From: CAYJII01 sp964370225
Lineage (GTDB): Bacteria > Bacillota > Clostridia > Oscillospirales > Ruminococcaceae
Assembly: GCA_964370225.1 (NCBI GenBank)
Contig: CAYJII010000015.1
Span: 1 to 52,184, forward strand
Length of the DNA stretch: 52,184 bases
Direction: 5' to 3'
Shown here: piece after piece, positions 16,044 to 26,000 of the stretch
Position numbering within the stretch: the stretch's first letter is position 1
Layout of the letters: each line of letters opens with the position of its first letter
Position numbers and translations under genes: made by a program
Notes under the pieces: model-generated
Database searches by the model: none
What the model was told of the DNA's origin: nothing
Seen by the model: the letters and a program-made list of their open reading frames with translations, nothing else

Positions 16044-18455
16044 TTATTTTACAACGATATTAACTAGTTTTCCAGGAACATAGATTTCTTTGACAATGTT
16101 TTTGCCCTCAATCGCTTCTGCTACCTTTTCATCAGCTTTAGCAGTAGCGATAGCCTCGTCTTTACCTACGTTTGTTGCAACAACAATTTTTGCTTTAATC
16201 TTACCATTAACTTGAACAGCAAGCTCTACTGTAGCATCAACACATTTACTTTCATCATATTCACACCATTTTGCATCTGTTACATATCCGCCAAATTTGT
16301 TGTTTTGGTATATTTCTTCGGTGATATGTGGCGCAAATGGATTTAGCATGATCATAAAGTCTTTTAGCTCAGCATTATTTATGCTACCTTTATCATAAAA
16401 CGCGTTGATTAATGACATCATCGCAGCAATGGCAGTGTTAAACTTTAGGTTATCAACGTCGCTAGTTACTTTTTTGATAGTTTTATGCATTATAACTTCT
16501 AAGTCTGAAGAATAACTGTTTCCATCAACTAAGATATCTTGCAAATTCCAAACTCTATCCAAAAATCTCTTACAACCTTTAATACCAGCAGAATTCCATG
16601 GAGCAGATTTTTCAAAGTCACCGATGAACATTTCATACAAGCGCATTGAATCAGCACCGAATTCGCTAATAATTTCATCTGGATTAACGACGTTTCCACG
16701 AGATTTACTCATTTTTTCGCCATTTTCTCCCAATATCATACCATGGCTCGTTCTTTTTAAATATGGTTCTGGGCAAGAAACTACTCCAATATCATATAAA
16801 AACTTGTGCCAAAAACGTGAGTATAGTAAGTGGAGTGTAGTATGTTCCATGCCACCATTATACCAGTTTACAGGTAGCCAATAATCAAGTGCTTCTTTTG
16901 CAGCAAGTACACCAATATTATCAGGGTCACAGTATCTCATGAAATACCATGAAGAACCAGCCCATTGTGGCATAGTATCAGTTTCTCTTTGAGCTGCCCC
17001 ACCACATGTAGGACAAGTAGTGTTTACAAACTCATTAATATTAGCTAAAGGTGATTGTCCGTCGTCTGTCGGTTGATAATTTTCAGTTTCTGGTAATAAC
17101 AGTGGTAGCTGACTTTCATCAAGTGCAACATAACCACATTTTGGACAATTTACTATCGGAATAGGTTCGCCCCAAAATCTTTGTCTTGAGAATACCCAGT
17201 CACGTAGTTTAAAGTTAACTTTTGCATAGCCCTTTTTATTTTCTGCTAACCATTCAACTATCTTAACTTTTGCTTCATCAACAGTTAAACCATCTAAAAT
17301 TTCAGAATTAACCATAATTCCTGTGTCGCAATCAGTGAAAGCTTCGTTTTCGATATCGCCTCCAGCAACTACTTCAATTATTGGCAAATTAAACTTTTTA
17401 GCAAATTCGTAGTCACGAGTATCATGTCCAGGTACAGCCATTATAGCTCCTGTTCCATAACCCATTAAAACATAATCAGATACAAAAATCGGTATTTCTT
17501 TATTATTAACAGGATTAATTCCCATAACCCCATCGATTTGTACACCTGTTTTTTCTTTTACAAGCTCAGTTCTCTCAAAGTCAGATTTCTTAGATGCATT
17601 TTCTCTATATGCAACAACATCAGCATAATTTGCGATTTTATCAGACCATTTTTCTACAAGTGGATGCTCAGGAGAGATTACCATGTAAGTCGCTCCAAAT
17701 AATGTATCCGGTCTTGTAGTGTAAACTTTAAGCGTGTCGCCCGCAGTAGTAGTAAAGTCTACCTCTGCACCAGTTGAGCGCCCTATCCAGTTTTTTTGCG
17801 AAGAAACTACTCTATCGATATAATCAATTTCAGGTAGGTCTAGGTCGTCAATCAACCTTTGAGCATACTCTGTAATTTTGAGCATCCATTGACTCTTCTC
17901 TTTTCGCACTACCTCAGCGCCACAGCGTTCACAGCCACCGTCAACTACTTCTTCATTTGCAAGTACAACTTTACAAGAAGTACACCAGTTAACGTTCATT
18001 TTGCTTTTATACGCCAAACCTTTTTTAAATAGCTGGATAAAAATCCATTGTGTCCATTTAAAGTAAGCTGGGTCAGTGGTATTAACTTCCCTATCCCAGT
18101 CAAAAGATAAGCCCAAAGCTTTAAGTTGTGCTTTAAAGCGCACAATATTATTTTTAGTTACGACTTGTGGGTGAATTTTGTTTTTAATTGCAAAATTCTC
18201 TGTCGGTAAACCAAATGCATCCCATCCCATTGGATACAATACATTGTACCCCTGCAAGCGTTTTTCCCTTGCAACGATATCTAGTGCAGTATATGGTCTT
18301 GGATGACCTACGTGTAGCCCCTGTCCTGAAGGATATGGAAACTCTACAAGCACATAATATTTTTCTTTTGAGTAGTCGTTAAGCGCTTTAAAAGGCTTAG
18401 TTTCATCCCAAATATCCTGCCATTTTTTTTCTATACTCTTAAAATTATAACTCAA
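16044..18455 (-). CDS. leuS: Leucyl-tRNA synthetase
   Basis: The enzyme charges tRNA-Leu. The class I HIGH motif appears as PYPSGQGLHVGHPRP (about 40-54) and KMSKS as GEKMSKSRGN (about 570). A CP1 editing insertion carries TTRPDTLFGATYMVISPEHP and VPGHDTRD. The start at TTG 18455 is preferred because the family begins near SYNFKSIEKKWQ and GTGGTG lies just before it; a GTG four codons upstream (18467) is the alternative. About 803 residues, normal length. No T-box leader is present; leuS is the last gene of a long array, downstream of rsfS. Confidence 0.95.
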   Translation of the reverse strand: MSYNFKSIEKKWQDIWDETKPFKALNDYSKEKYYVLVEFPYPSGQGLHVGHPRPYTALDIVAREKRLQGYNVLYPMGWDAFGLPTENFAIKNKIHPQVVTKNNIVRFKAQLKALGLSFDWDREVNTTDPAYFKWTQWIFIQLFKKGLAYKSKMNVNWCTSCKVVLANEEVVDGGCERCGAEVVRKEKSQWMLKITEYAQRLIDDLDLPEIDYIDRVVSSQKNWIGRSTGAEVDFTTTAGDTLKVYTTRPDTLFGATYMVISPEHPLVEKWSDKIANYADVVAYRENASKKSDFERTELVKEKTGVQIDGVMGINPVNNKEIPIFVSDYVLMGYGTGAIMAVPGHDTRDYEFAKKFNLPIIEVVAGGDIENEAFTDCDTGIMVNSEILDGLTVDEAKVKIVEWLAENKKGYAKVNFKLRDWVFSRQRFWGEPIPIVNCPKCGYVALDESQLPLLLPETENYQPTDDGQSPLANINEFVNTTCPTCGGAAQRETDTMPQWAGSSWYFMRYCDPDNIGVLAAKEALDYWLPVNWYNGGMEHTTLHLLYSRFWHKFLYDIGVVSCPEPYLKRTSHGMILGENGEKMSKSRGNVVNPDEIISEFGADSMRLYEMFIGDFEKSAPWNSAGIKGCKRFLDRVWNLQDILVDGNSYSSDLEVIMHKTIKKVTSDVDNLKFNTAIAAMMSLINAFYDKGSINNAELKDFMIMLNPFAPHITEEIYQNNKFGGYVTDAKWCEYDESKCVDATVELAVQVNGKIKAKIVVATNVGKDEAIATAKADEKVAEAIEGKNIVKEIYVPGKLVNIVVK

Positions 18456-18487
18456 TATTATCACCACTTCTTTATGTTAATTGCATT

Positions 18488-18847
18488 TTATTTTTCGTCA
18501 ATTAGCTCAGCGACATTAAGCACTTCGCCGTCTGCCCATAAGCGTCCTAGTTTATAATATTCTCTAGTTTCTGCATAAAACACATGCACAACTACGTCTG
18601 CATAGTCAATTACTATCCAGTTAGCGTATTGATATCCTTCAACACGTGTAGGAGTGATGCCTTTTTCTTTTAATTTAAACTCAACTTCATCAGCAAGAGC
18701 TTTAACGTGCGTTGTATTAGTTGCTGAACATATAACAAAATAATCCGCAACAATTGTTAAAGCATCAATTTTTATAGCTTCAATATCTTGCGCTTTTCTG
18801 CCATCAAGTATGTTTACTATTTCTTTTGTAAGATCAAATGAATTCAT
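18488..18847 (-). CDS. rsfS: Ribosomal silencing factor RsfS
   Basis: The 119-residue protein binds ribosomal protein L14 and blocks 30S-50S joining under starvation. Family marks are DIEAIKIDALTIVADYFVICSATN (about 19-42), ADEVEFKLKEKG and the NWIVIDYADVVVHVFYAETREYYKLGRLWAD block. Length is typical. It lies in the nadD-yqeK-LCP-rsfS-leuS portion of the array, the usual neighbourhood in Clostridia. Confidence 0.96.
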   Translation of the reverse strand: MNSFDLTKEIVNILDGRKAQDIEAIKIDALTIVADYFVICSATNTTHVKALADEVEFKLKEKGITPTRVEGYQYANWIVIDYADVVVHVFYAETREYYKLGRLWADGEVLNVAELIDEK

Positions 18848-18867
18848 ATACTCACATCTTTCTATTA

Positions 18868-19995
18868 TTATTCTGTTGTTTCAGTAGTATCCTCTATAGG
18901 AGTCTCGCCTGCAAAATTTTCCATCGCAAGCATTTCATCTTCTGTAATTTCAGGCTCCCATAGCGGAGTTTCAAACACCAGTGACTCTGCTGCCACATCA
19001 TCCGAATATGGTCTGAAATAATTATTTAAAATTATAGCTGTTCTTTGCTTATAAATCGCATACACTGATTGGTCTAAGTTGAAGAGTGGAGGACGCAGTG
19101 TCATTCCTCCGCCTGGTAGCGTTACAGCATTGATATTGCCTAAATCCATGTTTTGTACGAAGGTATAAAATTCTAGCACTTCACTAACTGTCATATCTGT
19201 TTTAACTTCATTTAAAATTGTAGGGATTAGAGAAGTCATTTGCGATACACCCAAGTTCATACATTGTTGTAAAAACGCGGAAACGAAAACTCTTTGGGTA
19301 TCCATACGAGCTATGTCATCACCACTAGCGTAATATGCTCTCATACGCACAACGTCAAGTGCATCCTGTCCATCAAGCGTTTGCATACCTTTGTTAATTA
19401 CATTTCCATCCGCATTAAAATCAACTGGTACTTCCATAGTTACTCCGCCAATCGCATCTACAATGTCCCTAAAACCATCCATTGTCATTGTAACATAGTG
19501 GTCAATTGGGATTTGGAACATATCATTTATGAGTCTTGCTACGCCCTCTGCACCATAATACTCCCAATCGGAATCATTTTTATACACAGCATTGATTTTA
19601 CCTGTTATCGAATGATCATGCACATAAGTATCTCTGGGTATCTGCAAAATATTTACAACTTCACCTTTGATGTCAACTGAAACTACCATTATAACATCTG
19701 TAAGGTAAAGATTTTCTCGTAATTCCTCGTCATCTGCTATGCCTAAAATCAAGAAATTGGTAATGTCCGGCTTAATTACTTCTGGGGTTTTCACTTCTTC
19801 ATCTATTTCGCCATCGCTACCACCTTGTGTATCTAACAAAAGAGGTTCCTCCATAACATAATTATATCCATACATAACTGCTACTGTTACTACAGAGGCA
19901 ATTATCAGAATAATTGACATGGTTGCTATCACTCTTTCTTTTGTGCTGAGTTTAGATTTTTTCTTTTTCTTTACTGCTTTTTCTTTACTAGCCAT
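18868..19995 (-). CDS. LytR-CpsA-Psr (LCP) family cell-wall polymer ligase
   Basis: The 375-residue protein has a lysine-rich cytoplasmic start, one transmembrane helix (about 22-47) and an extracytoplasmic LCP domain. LCP motifs: NFLILGIADDE, VVNILQIPRDTYV, ITGKINAVY and RMRAYYASGDDIARMDTQRVFV with the conserved arginines. These enzymes attach anionic glycopolymers to peptidoglycan. The C-terminus is acidic and threonine-rich. The gene starts 8 bases inside the end of yqeK. Together with the MBOAT/DHHW pair, it adds to surface-polymer functions in the window. Confidence 0.93.
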   Translation of the reverse strand: MASKEKAVKKKKKSKLSTKERVIATMSIILIIASVVTVAVMYGYNYVMEEPLLLDTQGGSDGEIDEEVKTPEVIKPDITNFLILGIADDEELRENLYLTDVIMVVSVDIKGEVVNILQIPRDTYVHDHSITGKINAVYKNDSDWEYYGAEGVARLINDMFQIPIDHYVTMTMDGFRDIVDAIGGVTMEVPVDFNADGNVINKGMQTLDGQDALDVVRMRAYYASGDDIARMDTQRVFVSAFLQQCMNLGVSQMTSLIPTILNEVKTDMTVSEVLEFYTFVQNMDLGNINAVTLPGGGMTLRPPLFNLDQSVYAIYKQRTAIILNNYFRPYSDDVAAESLVFETPLWEPEITEDEMLAMENFAGETPIEDTTETTE

Positions 19996-20572
19996 TTTTT
20001 TCCCCCATGATAATTATTTGCTGATTATATGCATTTATTGTATCAAAAGGTATAAGAGTATTCTCTTTAACCAAAAATTTTATCGTCATTTTAAGTATTT
20101 GCAAAAAAGCTTTATCTATATCTTTATCTGCTTTTTTTCTGTATTTTTCGACATTTTTATATTCACGATCACTTGATACTGCATCAGCCACATATACTAT
20201 TTTCTCGAGTAATGTCATATTTTCCCTAGCTGTTGTGTGATATGTAATTGCGTTTAATACATCATTATCAGTTATACCAAACTGTTCCCTAGCAACTACT
20301 GCACCCGTTATTGCATGTAAGATTTGTGGGCTTTTCAGCGTAATCACATCAGTCATTATATCAGAATTTTCGATTATTTGCAACTGCTTAATAAAATTTA
20401 ATTCTTTTGTAACATCATGAAGTATAGCAGCACAAGCAGCTTTTTCTACATCTTCACCATAAATTTTCGCTAGCGAAATAGCCTTTTCCTTTACTGCTAT
20501 TGTGTGCTCAAATCGCTTGATTGACAAAATTTCAGCCACTGAATTTTCTAATTTAATAAGATCAGTAAACAT
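19988..20572 (-). CDS. yqeK: HD-domain hydrolase YqeK (Ap4A hydrolase-type)
   Basis: The 194-residue protein has the HD-domain metal ligands: H in RFEHTIAVKEKA (about 19-30), HD in CAAILHDVTKE (about 46-56), and downstream HAITGAVVAREQFG and YHTTARENM. Family members hydrolyse symmetrical dinucleoside tetraphosphates. It follows nadD at 24 bases, the standard pairing in Firmicutes, and overlaps the LCP gene. Confidence 0.93.
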   Translation of the reverse strand: MFTDLIKLENSVAEILSIKRFEHTIAVKEKAISLAKIYGEDVEKAACAAILHDVTKELNFIKQLQIIENSDIMTDVITLKSPQILHAITGAVVAREQFGITDNDVLNAITYHTTARENMTLLEKIVYVADAVSSDREYKNVEKYRKKADKDIDKAFLQILKMTIKFLVKENTLIPFDTINAYNQQIIIMGEKNG

Positions 20573-20596
20573 AATTTCTCCTTACATCAGCAAATT

Positions 20597-21196
20597 TTAT
20601 ACGTAAATATTATTTTCTTTAATATAATTCAGAACGCTTGTTTTAAGAAGTGAGTTTGTATCAATTTTTTCTTTGAGCGCATCCCTTATCTCAGTAGAGG
20701 ATGTTTCAAAAACATCAATATCAATAATCTCAACATTTACGCTATTATTTAAATATTCTTTTTTATACTCAAGCATTTTATGTTTCTCATCGTCTTTTCT
20801 AGCACCAACAATAAGTGTTACCATATCCAAAATTTCATCGTGCATATACCATTTGTGGAACATGAAAAGCATGTCACTTCCTATTATAAAGTAAAGCTTG
20901 TCCTCTTTATATTCATTTTTTAGAATGCTTAGTGTATCCACTGTATAACTGACATCTTGCTTATTAAGCTCAATATCGCTCACATGAAACTTCCCCTCAT
21001 CTTTAACAGCGAGCTTGCACATGTTAAATCTATGCTCGTTCGAAGCTAAGTCAGCTGAGCTTTTATGAGGAGGGATGTTTGTAGGCATCAGTATTATTTT
21101 ATCAAAATTATACTGCGCATCACATTCTAAGCAGAGATTGATATGCCCTTTATGTATAGGATTAAACGAACCCCCGAATATAGCTATTTTTTTCAT
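20597..21196 (-). CDS. nadD: Nicotinate-nucleotide adenylyltransferase
   Basis: The 199-residue enzyme makes deamido-NAD. Motifs: GGSFNPIHKGHINLC (8-22, with the GxFxPxHxGH nucleotidyltransferase signature), MPTNIPPHKS, YFIIGSDMLFMFHKW, and the C-terminal SSTEIRDAL ISTxIR-like motif. It follows yhbY by 2 bases, so translation is probably coupled. Confidence 0.96.
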   Translation of the reverse strand: MKKIAIFGGSFNPIHKGHINLCLECDAQYNFDKIILMPTNIPPHKSSADLASNEHRFNMCKLAVKDEGKFHVSDIELNKQDVSYTVDTLSILKNEYKEDKLYFIIGSDMLFMFHKWYMHDEILDMVTLIVGARKDDEKHKMLEYKKEYLNNSVNVEIIDIDVFETSSTEIRDALKEKIDTNSLLKTSVLNYIKENNIYV

Positions 21197-21198
21197 AA

Positions 21199-21489
21199 TT
21201 ATTTTATCTCGTAAATTGGATTTTTCTTATTACGTTTGTATAAAACAAATCTAGTGCCAATTGTTTGCACGATATCGCATTCTATCTGTTCTGCCAAAGT
21301 TTGAGCTGCCTCTCTTGCAGTGATTAATGCAGTTTCATGCACTTTAACTTTTACCATTTCGCGTACTTTTATCGCAGCAGTAATTTCTGTTACTGTTTGC
21401 TCACTTATGCCTGATTTTCCTATTTGAAATATAGTTTCAAGTCCGTTTGCATGTTTTCTTAAAATTGCTCTTTGTTTACTAGTTATCAT
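21199..21489 (-). CDS. yhbY: YhbY-type CRM-domain RNA-binding protein
   Basis: The 96-residue protein contains the CRM fold: KQRAILRKHANGLETIFQIGKSGISEQTV with the GxxG-like loop, then VKVKVHETAL and IVQTIGTRFVLYKRNKKNP. E. coli YhbY associates with pre-50S particles. The gene overlaps the end of rdgB by 11 bases and abuts nadD. Confidence 0.94.
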   Translation of the reverse strand: MITSKQRAILRKHANGLETIFQIGKSGISEQTVTEITAAIKVREMVKVKVHETALITAREAAQTLAEQIECDIVQTIGTRFVLYKRNKKNPIYEIK

Positions 21490-22081
21490 TATTTTCTCTT
21501 TCTTCCTTTAAGTATTTTTCAAGCGCTTTTAGCGCATTTCCTCTGTGACTTATCTTGTCTTTTTCTTCTCCCGAAATTGTTGCAAAGCTCTCAGTTTCAT
21601 TTACCATGAACACAGGGTCATACCCAAATCCATTATCCCCAACAATTTCTGTAGAAATATATCCCTCGCTAGTACCGATAAATGTTTTTTCATCGTCTAC
21701 CCCAAAGATAATATGAATAGCTGCAACAAATCTTGCGCCCCTATCCTTTTTTGGTACTCCATCCAAATTTTTTAATAAGAGCATGTTTCTTCCCGTATCA
21801 TCAAGCCCACTTCCACCATATCTAGCAGAGTATACCCCAGGCTCATTATTTAAGCTGAAAACTTCTAGCCCCGAGTCATCTGCAATTGTGGTTTTACCAG
21901 TTGCTTTATAAATAGCAAAAGCTTTTAACTTAGCATTTTCAGCAAATGTTGTGCCTGTTTCTTCAACGTCGATATCTAAATCAACATCAGCTTGTGAGAG
22001 TACTGTATATCCAAGCGGTTCTAAAATTCGCTTAAATTCTGTTACTTTATGCATATTTTTTGTTGCTATTATTAACTGCAT
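21479..22081 (-). CDS. rdgB: XTP/dITP diphosphatase (RdgB/HAM1 family)
   Basis: The 200-residue enzyme removes non-canonical purine nucleotides. Motifs: IIATKNMHKVTEFKRIL near the start, TTIADDSGLEVFSL (about 64-77), PGVYSARYGG and NGFGYDPVF (about 151-159), plus KDKISHRGNALKAL near the end. It lies between ftsY and yhbY with no room for its own promoter. Confidence 0.96.
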   Translation of the reverse strand: MQLIIATKNMHKVTEFKRILEPLGYTVLSQADVDLDIDVEETGTTFAENAKLKAFAIYKATGKTTIADDSGLEVFSLNNEPGVYSARYGGSGLDDTGRNMLLLKNLDGVPKKDRGARFVAAIHIIFGVDDEKTFIGTSEGYISTEIVGDNGFGYDPVFMVNETESFATISGEEKDKISHRGNALKALEKYLKEERENNDN

Positions 22082-22096
22082 TTTATCGCTCCAATC

Positions 22097-23002
22097 TTAC
22101 TCAAATAAAGCTTTAGCAAAATCTGCTGCATCAAATGGCTGTAGGTCATCAATTTTTTCACCCACACCGATATATTTTACCGGCAATTGTAACTCTTCTT
22201 TAATTGCTATTACTATACCACCTTTAGCAGTTCCATCAAGCTTTGTTAAAATAATCCCTGTGATATTAGCAGTTTCTTTAAAGCTTCTCGCTTGTGATAC
22301 TGCATTTTGTCCTGTCGTCGCATCTAGTACAAGTAATATTTCCTTAGCAGAGTTTGGTAGCTCTCTTTCGACTACTCTCGAGATTTTCCCAAGCTCGTCC
22401 ATCAAATTTTTCTTGTTGTGAAGTCTTCCAGCTGTATCACAAATTATTACATCTACATTTCTGGATTTCCCCGCATTTATTGTATCAAACACTACTGCTG
22501 CTGGGTCTGCGCCTTCCTTATGCTTAATCATGTCGACGCCAACTCGCTCACTCCATATACCAAGCTGGTCGATAGCTGCTGCTCTGAATGTATCAGCTGC
22601 ACCCAATAGTACCGTTTTGCCATTCTCCTTTAATGAGTTTGCAAGCTTGCCAATTGTCGTGGTTTTACCAACCCCATTTACACCGATTACCAACATAAAC
22701 GATGGTTTAGTTGAAATATTAAGCTCTTGATCACCTGAAAGAATTTCTGTAATAATATCTTGCATCAAAGCTTTAACATCTCTCGGATCTGTTGTTCCCT
22801 CTTGCTTAACTTTTGCACGCAACTTTTCACAAATGGTAGTCGCTGTATGAACTCCAACATCTGCCATAATTAAGCTTTCTTCTAATTCCTCGAAAAATTC
22901 TTCATCAATTTTCGTGAAAGAATTAATTACAAGCTCAACTTGCTTTACCATATTATCTTTGGTTTTTTTTAGCCCTTGCTTTATCTTATCAAAAAATCCC
23001 AT
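22097..23002 (-). CDS. ftsY: Signal recognition particle receptor FtsY
   Basis: The 301-residue GTPase is the SRP receptor at the inner membrane. It has the helical N domain with a short N-terminus (no long acidic A domain), P-loop GVNGVGKTTTIGKLA (about 108-122), DTFRAAAIDQL, DTAGRLHNKK and TKLDGTAKGG. It lies 18 bases downstream of smc, the common smc-ftsY pairing in Firmicutes. Confidence 0.97.
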   Translation of the reverse strand: MGFFDKIKQGLKKTKDNMVKQVELVINSFTKIDEEFFEELEESLIMADVGVHTATTICEKLRAKVKQEGTTDPRDVKALMQDIITEILSGDQELNISTKPSFMLVIGVNGVGKTTTIGKLANSLKENGKTVLLGAADTFRAAAIDQLGIWSERVGVDMIKHKEGADPAAVVFDTINAGKSRNVDVIICDTAGRLHNKKNLMDELGKISRVVERELPNSAKEILLVLDATTGQNAVSQARSFKETANITGIILTKLDGTAKGGIVIAIKEELQLPVKYIGVGEKIDDLQPFDAADFAKALFE

Positions 23003-23020
23003 TTCGCTATCTCCTATATC

Positions 23021-26000
23021 TTATGTAACTTCTTTGAGTCCTAGTTTGTTTTCTATTTCACTAACATTCAGCGCAATCAGTTTCGATACACCTTCATCCT
23101 GCATCGTGACACCATAAAGCATATCTGCTTCTTCCATAGTACCACGCCTGTGAGTAATCGTTATAAACTGAGTTTTATCGCAAATCTTACGTAAGTAACT
23201 TGCATACTTTATAACATTAACATCATCTAATGCAGCCTCTATTTCATCAAGCACACAGAATGGCGCTGGCCTTACTTTCAGTATTGAGAAATATATCGCA
23301 ATCGCTACAAATGCCTGTTCGCCACCTGAAAGCAAGCTTAAGTTTTTGATGATTTTGCCTGGAGGTTCTACAAAAATTTCTATTCCAGACTGTAAAATAT
23401 CCTCTGGCTCGCTCAAAATTAGTTTTGCCTGTCCTCCACCAAATAGCTCAACAAAAATGTTTGAGAAATTGGAATTTATTCGATTGAAGCTCTCCTCGAA
23501 AATGCTCATCATTTTCTCAGTAAGCTCATTTATCAATCGGATAAGCTCACCTTTTGCTTTTTGTGCGTCTTTAACTTCCTTATCTAAAAATTCATATCTT
23601 TCTAGCACTTCTTTATATTCTTCAATAGCATCAACATTTATACTACCCAGTGCACGAATTTTTGATTTCAGCGAGTTTAAAATTTTAACCTCGCTAGTAA
23701 CATCAGTTATCTCCTTTGCAAAACTCGTTGCTTCATTTTTTGTTAAGCTGTATTCTTCCCACAAATTTTGTATGATAATATCATACTCCTTTTGTAAGGA
23801 GAAAGCTTTTTCCTCGAATTTTGCAACTTGTCTTGTGATGTTCTCGCGATCATGATTTAGTTGTTTTAAGCTACTGCGATTTTCTGTAGCTTTTTTTTCA
23901 AGCTCCGTCCTAAAATTAATCTTATCTTGAATTTTTGCTTCTATCTCAATAATTTTAGCCTTTCCCGCTGAAATTTTTTCGCTCAAACTAACAATCTGTT
24001 TTTCATGCTGATAGTTTTGCTCAGCGAGCATCAACAGTTTCTCTTCGTTTTGAACACGTATAAGCTTTTGGTTGTCGCCTCTTGATTTTATGCTCTCGAT
24101 TAACGCTTTATTAGCATCAATGTCCTTAATTATATTCAGATTTTCTATGTTGCCATTATTTATTTTCTCTGACAAATCATTCTTTTCCATCTCGAGATTT
24201 GAAATACTATCTCTTAAAATTTTAATATCAGCTACAGATTTTTCCTCTTGCGCGCTCAAAGCTGGGATTTGCTCTTTTAATAGCAAAATTTTCCCCTCGT
24301 TATCTTTTGCTTTACTTGTATACTCGTCCATCTGCTTTTTCATCTGTGATAGGAGATTTTCGTCCTGCTCGATTATCTGAGTAATCCTATTTATTTCGCC
24401 CTCACATCTGATTTTATCTTCGTTTACAGTTATAATTTCACTATTCACACCTTGTATATACGAATTTATTTGCGCAATTTCCGCCTTATAATCTTCATAC
24501 TCAGGTATGATTTTTTGCGACTTTTCTTTTAAAGCAGTGACTTTTATCTGCAAATCATCAATTTGCGATTTTCGACTAAGCAAATGTGCATTCTTGTTCT
24601 GCGAACCACCCGTCATCGAGCCACCTGCGTTTACTACTTGTCCATCTAAGGTAACTACTCTGTATTTATACGCATTTTTCTTAGCAACAATAACCGCAGT
24701 ATCTAGATTGTCTACTACAATAGTTCTACCCAACAGTGACAGTACTACTTGCTCAAATTTATTATCATACTCGACTAAGTCACTGCCTATTCCAATTACT
24801 CCATCGACATCTTCACTTTGCTTTATATCGACTTTATATCCTTTTATAGCAGTTAATGGCAAAAAAGTCGCTCTACCCAGTTTATCTCGTTTTAGCACAT
24901 TAATTGCTTGCTTTGCATTTTGCTCATTTTCTACTACGATATTTTGAAGTGCCGCTCCAATAGCTGTTTCAATTGCTACAGTAAACTCTTTTTTCACGCT
25001 AATAACTTGAGAAACTGTTCCAATAATTCCACCGAGCTTTCCATTTTTTTGCATCTGCAAAATGGATTTTACGCTGTATGCGTAACCCTCCATGGCATTC
25101 TCTAAATCTAGCAGCAACTTTATTTTTTGCTCATCGTCACGAATTTTTTGATTAATCTCATCGAGTGAATTTTTTATCTCCTCGATTTTTTCGTTTCGCG
25201 ATCTAACTTTTAGTTCATATCCCGCTTTAGAATTTTTCAGCCCTGACACTTTTTCTTCAAGAACTTCGATAAGCTCACTCGCTGAGTTTAATTCACCTTT
25301 ATTAAATGCTATCGTATTTAACTTTGTCTTAAACAAATTATCATCGTCAACTGCACGTAGTTTATCGCTTTGTATCTGATTTTCTAGTTGCGCTAACATC
25401 ATGCTGTTTTGTGATTTTTTTAGACTAATTTTATTTTGCTCGTCTATCAAAGTTGTAAGCTGTAATTTGTTTTTTTCGTCTTGAACTAATAACTCATCAT
25501 ATAAACGCTTATTATCACGTGATTTCTCATCCGTACTCTCAAGCTTAACTTCAAGCGCTTTAATTAAGGCTACTTTCTCATTAATCGAAGCGATTATTTC
25601 ATTTTTATCTTTTAAGAATTCTTCATTCTGTGCACTTATTTCCAGTTTTGAATTTTCATTATGTGATATCGTATTTTCGCAAACTGCAATTTGTGAGGAA
25701 AACTCCCCATTATCATTCGCTAAATTGTTTTTCTCTTCCTGCATTTTATCAACAAACACTAAACTCTCTTGCATTTGCTCATAAATTGCGGAAATTTCGT
25801 TTTCTATCTTCTCTATCTGTGCATCAAATTTGTCATGCTCCATTTTACTTGCGAGCATTCCGTCTGAATTATCTTTTAAAAGTCTATTTGTACGCTCTAA
25901 AGTGTTAAGCCATATCGCAATCTCAGTTTTCTTCTTTTCCTCAGACAATTCCAAAAACTGCTTAGCCTTTTCTGACTGTACCTTAAGCGGCTCCACCCGC